From: Syntrophobacter sp963666995
GTDB taxonomy: Bacteria; Desulfobacterota; Syntrophobacteria; Syntrophobacterales; Syntrophobacteraceae
Length of the DNA stretch: 64,000 nucleotides
NCBI GenBank assembly: GCA_963666995.1
Contig: OY762941.1
Location: 310,001-374,000, forward strand
Reading direction: 5' to 3'
Part shown: one piece after another, positions 60,021-64,000 of the stretch
How the letters are laid out: each line of letters begins with the position of its first letter
How positions within the stretch are numbered: position 1 is the first letter of the stretch
The notes under the pieces: model-generated
Told to the model about the DNA's origin: nothing
The model's database searches: none
Seen by the model: only the letters and a program-made list of their open reading frames with translations
Translations under genes and position numbers: made by a program

Positions 60021-60434
60021 CTAATACGACAAACTCGAAGCTTTGACTCCTTTCTCCACACCATCGCCGGTGGGCAAAATGGATTCCACCAGGGCCGTGA
60101 TTTCGTCACTCGGCGTCTGGCCCTTCGTAAAGAAGTAATTCGCTCCGCAACGGTATGCGGCTTCCCGGTATTCCGGGAGATCGTAGCTGGTCAGTACGAT
60201 GATGATCATCTCCGAATATTTGGCTCTGATATGTTTCGTCAACTCCAGCCCGCTCACCCCCGGCAACTTAATGTCCATAAAGACAATCTCCGGGACAAAG
60301 GCGTTCACCTTTCGAAGTGCTTCCTTTCCCTCTGAAGCCTCTTCTATATTCATGAAAGGGAATCTGGTCATCAAAGTTTCCTTCAACGACTGCCGGAATG
60401 TCGCGTTATCCTCGACAAGCAGCGTGAGACACAT
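60021..60434 (-). CDS. Single-domain response regulator
   Basis: 137 residues from ATG 60434, preceded by AGGGAGAATCGG; the frame is open further up without a ribosome binding site. Receiver motifs: LTLLVEDNATFRQSLK, IVFMDIKLPGVSG (phospho-Asp), IVLTSYDLPEY (Thr/Ser switch), YFFTKGQTPSDEI (Lys). There is no output domain. The paired kinase is not in the window; the divergent gene 380 bp away encodes a NarL-type regulator, so the two may belong to one system. Confidence 0.87.
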   Translation of the reverse strand: MCLTLLVEDNATFRQSLKETLMTRFPFMNIEEASEGKEALRKVNAFVPEIVFMDIKLPGVSGLELTKHIRAKYSEMIIIVLTSYDLPEYREAAYRCGANYFFTKGQTPSDEITALVESILPTGDGVEKGVKASSLSY

Positions 60435-60814
60435 CCGATTCTCCCTGAAGCAAGATTTTGATTTCGACGCAAAATACCTTTGAGATCTATCACCATCCGT
60501 CCGCGAGGACGCTGTTTTCCATTCCAAGTTTGGCGCCTATTTTCCGAATTTCCACGTTCCGGGTAAATGGGTTGGATACAGTATCTGGGGCATAGTAACA
60601 CAGTATTTTAAACGATGATGCGAGTGGGTGGCTGTAGAGATGAACAAAAAAAAATGCTACACAGTTTCAACAGGTTGTTATATTCTTGATGAAGTGGATG
60701 GAAGGACAAATGTTCCGTGTTTTTTCGGAGGTTCCCTAATACACGAGTTTTTGTTCCATGTAGGCCGTGTCGAGTGCAGTTGGAGTACTTTCTTTGCCAG
60801 CATGAGGTAAGCTT
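60435..60814. other. Divergent intergenic region between two response regulators
   Basis: 380 bp with AT-rich stretches and a run of nine A at about 60643. A 56-codon frame from ATG 60640 (MNKKKCYTVSTGCYILDEVD) exists but resembles nothing I know and has only a weak ribosome binding site. The promoters of both regulators must lie here. Confidence 0.5.
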
Positions 60815-61471
60815 ATGGGAGAAAAAAAACGAATCATGATCGCCGAGGACCACACAATCCTCAGGGAAGGACTTCGGATGCTCCTGTCGTCAAATCCTGA
60901 GCTTGAAGTTGTGGGAGAGGCGCAGGATGGCTTGGATGCCGTTCGTCTGGCGGAGAATTTGAAACCGGATCTCATACTGATGGACCTCTCAATGCCTCGC
61001 ATGAACGGCATGGGGGCAATCCAGGAGATCAAGAAGCAATGCCCCGTCACGAAGATCCTGGTCTTGACCGTGCACAAATCGGAGGAATACATCCTGGCAA
61101 CGCTCAAAGCGGGGGCCGACGGATATGTGCTCAAGGATGCCACTCACAGCGAATTGATGCTTGCCATCAAGTGTATTTTCTCCGGGAAATCCTACCTCAG
61201 TCCCGGCATATCCGAAAAGGTCATCGAGGGGTATCTGGAAGGAAGAAAAACGATCAAATCCAGCACCTCATGGGACACTCTCACGCAACGGGAGAAAGAA
61301 ATCCTGAAGATGATCGCGGAGGGGTACAAGAACAAGGATATCGCCGACTACCTCTGCATCAGCGCGAAGACCGTCGAGAAACACCGCGCAAATCTCATGA
61401 AGAAACTGGACCTGCACAGCGCCTCCTCGTTGACGGCTTTTGCCATGGAAAAGGGCCTCATCACCAAATAA
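60815..61471 (+). CDS. NarL/FixJ-family response regulator
   Basis: 218 residues, complete. Receiver: IMIAEDHTILREGLRMLLSS, LILMDLSMPRMNGMGAIQEI (phospho-Asp), ILVLTVHKSEEYI, GYVLKDATHSELMLAI (Lys). LuxR-type HTH output: LTQREKEILKMIAEGYKNKD, IADYLCISAKTVEKHRANLM. It is a DNA-binding activator/repressor controlled by a histidine kinase not found nearby. Targets unknown; it lies alone between the divergent receiver-only gene and the convergent aminotransferase gene. Confidence 0.95.
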   Translation: MGEKKRIMIAEDHTILREGLRMLLSSNPELEVVGEAQDGLDAVRLAENLKPDLILMDLSMPRMNGMGAIQEIKKQCPVTKILVLTVHKSEEYILATLKAGADGYVLKDATHSELMLAIKCIFSGKSYLSPGISEKVIEGYLEGRKTIKSSTSWDTLTQREKEILKMIAEGYKNKDIADYLCISAKTVEKHRANLMKKLDLHSASSLTAFAMEKGLITK

Positions 61472-61754
61472 CATCGCTCGCCTGATGAGAAGGGTCACCG
61501 TGTGAACATTCTTCTTCCTCAGCAGCCGGAGGGGATACCCCCTCTATTTCAGACGTTCCGAAACACGCCTGTCGCTCGCCCATTGCCTTCGACGGCGACT
61601 TCAATTTCCACCCCGGCCTGGCTGTCCCGGTACAGCGACCGCGAAACCGGCGATGGTTTCAAATGGTGCAACGGCCATCATCCTGCAGGGAGGGGTTTCC
61701 CCCTCCTCTTTTCTCCGCATTCGATGTTCGGCCTGCTTTCGCGGGAGCGTTTGT

Positions 61755-62951
61755 TCAGGAAAGCGCCTTCAAAGCACCGGCGAGGCGGTTGAATCCTTCC
61801 TCCAGATCGCCCATCGACAGCGCATAAGACAGCCGAACGCACCGGTCTTCTCCAAACGCACTTCCGGGCACCACCGCGACATGAGCGCTTTCCATAAGGT
61901 AATCCGCAAGATCGAGCGAATTCATAATCGCGCGGCCACCAGCTTTTTTCCCGTAGTAGCGACTGAAATTCGGGAACACATAGAAGGCGCCGGCAGGCGT
62001 GGGACAACTCACACCGGGCAATTCCCCGAGGCGCTTCAACACGTATCGGCACCGCTCCTCGAACGTTTTTACCATAACGTCAACAAGCTCCTGGCTGCCA
62101 TTCAGGGCAGCCACGCTTGCCCACTGAGCAATTGAATTCGGGTTGCTCGTGGACTGCCCCTGTATTTTGCCGGCCGCCCGAATCACTTCCTCGTGCCCGA
62201 TCAGGTAGCCGATTCTCCATCCGGTCATGCAATAGGTTTTGCTCACCCCGTTGATGATGAAGCTTCGTTCCCGCAGACGCTCATCGGCCATGACCAGGTT
62301 GACCCATTTCCGGCCTCCGAAGAGAATCCGGCTGTAGATGTCGTCACTGGCGATGAGGAGTTCGTCATGGGGAAGGAGCACCTCAGCCAGTTTCTTCAGG
62401 TCGGAGGCGGTATAATACACGCCGGTCGGGTTGCTGGGGCTGTTCATGATAAAGAGCCGGGACCTCGGGGTTATGGCCTTTTCCAGATCACGCGGATGCA
62501 GCTTGAACCCGTTTTCCTCGGAGCAGGGCACGGAGACGGGAACCGCCCCGGCCAGTTCCACCATGTCGGGGTAGGACACCCAGTATGGGGAGGGGATGAT
62601 CACTTCGTCTCCAGGGTCGAGGACCGCCTGGAAGAGATTATACATGGCATGTTTTGCGCCACAGGAGACCAGGACGTTTCCCTTCTCGTACGTCAACCCG
62701 TAGTCATCCCGGACGAATCGGCAAACGGCGTCTCTCAGCTCATCGATGCCGACAACGGGGGTATACCGCGTCTGGCCGTCGCGCATGCTTTGCACGGCGG
62801 CATCCTGTATATACGCCGGGGTATCGAAATCGGGTTCGCCGACGCCGAAGTTGACAATATGGACCCCGTTCTGTTTGAGTGATTTCGCTTTAGCGTTGAT
62901 GGTCAATGTGGCCGAAGGTTTGATTCCAGTCGCACGTCTAGCCAGTTTCAT
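61755..62951 (-). CDS. Pyridoxal-phosphate aminotransferase (aspartate/prephenate type Ib)
   Basis: 398 residues, class I aminotransferase, subgroup Ib. NFGVGEPDFDTPAYIQDAAV, GQTRYTPVVGIDELRDAV, SPYWVSYPDMVELAGAVPV, NSPSNPTGVYYTASDL (Asn/Pro site), the PLP lysine in IINGVSKTYCMTGWRIGYL, and the substrate carboxylate Arg in CVRLSYALSMGDLEEG. It transfers amino groups between glutamate and oxaloacetate or related keto acids, and in such bacteria can serve prephenate as well. truA starts 14 bp from its start codon side on the same strand (truA stop at 62965), suggesting one transcript. Confidence 0.93.
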   Translation of the reverse strand: MKLARRATGIKPSATLTINAKAKSLKQNGVHIVNFGVGEPDFDTPAYIQDAAVQSMRDGQTRYTPVVGIDELRDAVCRFVRDDYGLTYEKGNVLVSCGAKHAMYNLFQAVLDPGDEVIIPSPYWVSYPDMVELAGAVPVSVPCSEENGFKLHPRDLEKAITPRSRLFIMNSPSNPTGVYYTASDLKKLAEVLLPHDELLIASDDIYSRILFGGRKWVNLVMADERLRERSFIINGVSKTYCMTGWRIGYLIGHEEVIRAAGKIQGQSTSNPNSIAQWASVAALNGSQELVDVMVKTFEERCRYVLKRLGELPGVSCPTPAGAFYVFPNFSRYYGKKAGGRAIMNSLDLADYLMESAHVAVVPGSAFGEDRCVRLSYALSMGDLEEGFNRLAGALKALS

Positions 62952-62964
62952 TTTTCAACCCTTC

Positions 62965-63750
62965 TTAATCGCTGTGGTGCACATCCTCGGGATAATGAAC
63001 GGCTGCCAGGAACAATCCATGAGCTGGAGCGGTCATGCCAGCCTTCTTACGATCTCCGCTTGCCAGAACATCCAAAAAATCTTCGGGACTCCGCTTCTCT
63101 TTTCCAACTTCAACCAGCGTCCCCACCAAATTCCTGACCATGTGCCTCAGGAATCCGTTAGCTTCGAAACCGAACTTCAACCGGTCCGGACCCGCTTGCC
63201 CAAGTTCGGCGCGTCTCACCGTCCTTTCCGTCGAATTCACGGAAGAACCGGCAGCCATGAATGCCGAAAAATCGTGCAGGCCGGTTATGGCCTCAAGACA
63301 CTCGACCATCGGCGGAACGGCAAGAGGCTGCCGTATATGCCACGCATACTGCCTCTGGAGGGCCGAGGGTACCGCCCTGTTCAGTATGTGGTATTCGTAA
63401 GTCTTTCCCACCGCGGAAAACCTTGCATGAAAGGAATGAGGAGCCTCTTCGGCATGGAGGACCACGATGTCGGAAGGAAGCACGCTGTTCATGCCGCGAA
63501 GAATTTCTCCGGGGTCCAAACGGGTGCGGGCATGGAAGTTAACGACCTGGCCTCCGGCATGGACTCCGGCATCCGTACGACCCGAAGCGTGGGCACAGAC
63601 CGGGACTTGGAGGATCATCTCCAGCCTGGACTCAAGGACCTCCTGGATGGTCAGGACCCCCTGTTGTCTTTGCCAGCCGTGATACTGCGAGCCGTCGTAT
63701 TCCAGGACCAGTTTGAAGTTTCTTTTTGCCTGTGGATCATATTGATTCAT
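62965..63750 (-). CDS. truA: tRNA pseudouridine(38-40) synthase TruA
   Basis: 261 residues. It isomerises uridines 38-40 of the anticodon arm to pseudouridine. The catalytic Asp is in ASGRTDAGVHAGGQVVNFHA. The start FKLVLEYDGSQYHGWQRQQG is classic, and FEANGFLRHMVRNLVGTLVE is the conserved C-terminal block. It precedes the aminotransferase gene by 13 bp on the same strand. Confidence 0.95.
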   Translation of the reverse strand: MNQYDPQAKRNFKLVLEYDGSQYHGWQRQQGVLTIQEVLESRLEMILQVPVCAHASGRTDAGVHAGGQVVNFHARTRLDPGEILRGMNSVLPSDIVVLHAEEAPHSFHARFSAVGKTYEYHILNRAVPSALQRQYAWHIRQPLAVPPMVECLEAITGLHDFSAFMAAGSSVNSTERTVRRAELGQAGPDRLKFGFEANGFLRHMVRNLVGTLVEVGKEKRSPEDFLDVLASGDRKKAGMTAPAHGLFLAAVHYPEDVHHSD

Positions 63751-63816
63751 AGCCCGCGGCCCATGGCAAAATATCCGGGTTCACAGGTCCGGAATGTCGA
63801 GGACTTCGTCAAACTC

Positions 63817-63845
63817 CTCATGAACGGACGCAAACCGTTCATGAG
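63817..63845. terminator. Perfect hairpin between argC and truA
   Basis: 11-bp stem CTCATGAACGG (63817-63827), loop ACGCAAA, CCGTTCATGAG (63835-63845). No T-run on either side; lies 37 bp after the argC stop. It is likely the end of the argC transcript or a processing signal. Confidence 0.55.
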
Positions 63846-63881
63846 CACGGTTTGCCGGCGAAAATCAGCCGAGCGTCTCCC

Positions 63882-64000
63882 TCAGGGCTGCCAGGGAGCA
63901 TCGGTCAGTCCACATTCCTCCGGGAGTCCGCACATCAGGTTCATGTTGCAGATCGCCTGGCCTGAAGCTCCACGCGTCAGATTGTCTATGACTGAAACGA
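63882..64000 (-). CDS. argC: N-acetyl-gamma-glutamyl-phosphate reductase, C-terminal end (partial)
   Basis: Minus-strand frame open at the right edge of the window. The visible 38 residues contain VSVIDNLTRGASGQAICNMN and LMCGLPEECGL. The pattern DNL.kGAsGQAvqnmNlm.GlpE..GL closes ArgC proteins, which make N-acetylglutamate semialdehyde in arginine biosynthesis. The rest of the gene is outside the window. Confidence 0.9.
   Translation of the reverse strand, partial: VSVIDNLTRGASGQAICNMNLMCGLPEECGLTDAPWQP

Noticed and set aside
60628..60810. 60-residue plus-strand ORF upstream of the NarL-type regulator
   Set aside because: Cys/Phe-rich sequence of no known family and a weak start; noted in the gap entry but not called a gene.

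Overview
The window is about 64 kb of fairly GC-rich bacterial chromosome. It has a Gram-negative envelope (RND pump with outer-membrane factor, TonB-dependent receptor). It also has an MglA/Roadblock GTPase pair, a FmdE protein, a standalone molybdopterin-binding domain, and many short interspersed palindromes. Together these suggest a deltaproteobacterium (Desulfobacterota), possibly close to Syntrophobacter; this is inferred from gene style, since no 16S gene is present.

Layout. (1) 1-6.1 kb: end of an AsmA-like gene, a Zn/Cd/Pb P-type ATPase, an unknown membrane protein, an RdgC-family protein, a 37-residue basic protein and a DUF151 nuclease. (2) 6.7-10.2 kb: a metalloid-type locus (ArsR, ArsP-like permease, two thioredoxin-like proteins, CcdA/ArsG-like membrane protein), with a palindromic operator overlapping the arsR promoter. 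(3) 10.5-21.1 kb: an envelope/metal-stress block (ECF sigma, zinc-type anti-sigma, Spy/ZraP-like protein, ICMT-like methyltransferase, chromate transporter), then an RND efflux trio. (4) 21.1-27.2 kb: housekeeping genes on the minus strand (ispD-ispF-gltX-cysS, rnpB, DUF374 acyltransferase) and a divergent shikimate kinase. (5) 27.6-31.6 kb: a PhnD-like binding protein and a nitrate/sulfonate-type ABC importer.

(6) 31.7-45.2 kb: a chemosensory cluster, the most unusual part of the window. It has CheW, one MCP, CheY, and a 1059-residue CheA whose phosphotransfer domain is followed by three tandem, His-less, HPt-like repeats. It also has three CheB-like proteins with intact receiver domains. 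Their esterase-like domains have lost the catalytic Ser and His. No CheR, CheC or CheD is present. A Roadblock protein and an MglA-type GTPase follow on the same strand. I infer a chemosensory array in which the CheB fold serves as a non-enzymatic output, perhaps acting on a polarity GTPase.

(7) 45.3-54.2 kb: a minus-strand gene set (TonB-dependent receptor, FmdE, SAM methyltransferase, FecCD-type ABC importer, TonB, molybdopterin-binding-domain protein) behind one strong promoter with palindromes. It looks like a complete uptake system for a metal complex; the substrate is unknown, with Mo/W a candidate. (8) 54.5-64 kb: a metallo-beta-lactamase-fold hydrolase, a PreP-like M16 peptidase, an HTH protein, two response regulators, an aminotransferase, truA and the end of argC.

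Three near-identical 183-bp palindromic elements (9.2, 50.8 and 55.7 kb) have perfect or near-perfect 18-bp terminal inverted repeats and TA at both edges. All three point the same way relative to the next gene, and two abut that gene's ribosome binding site. One has inserted into an older repeat. Several other palindromic repeat families occur between genes.
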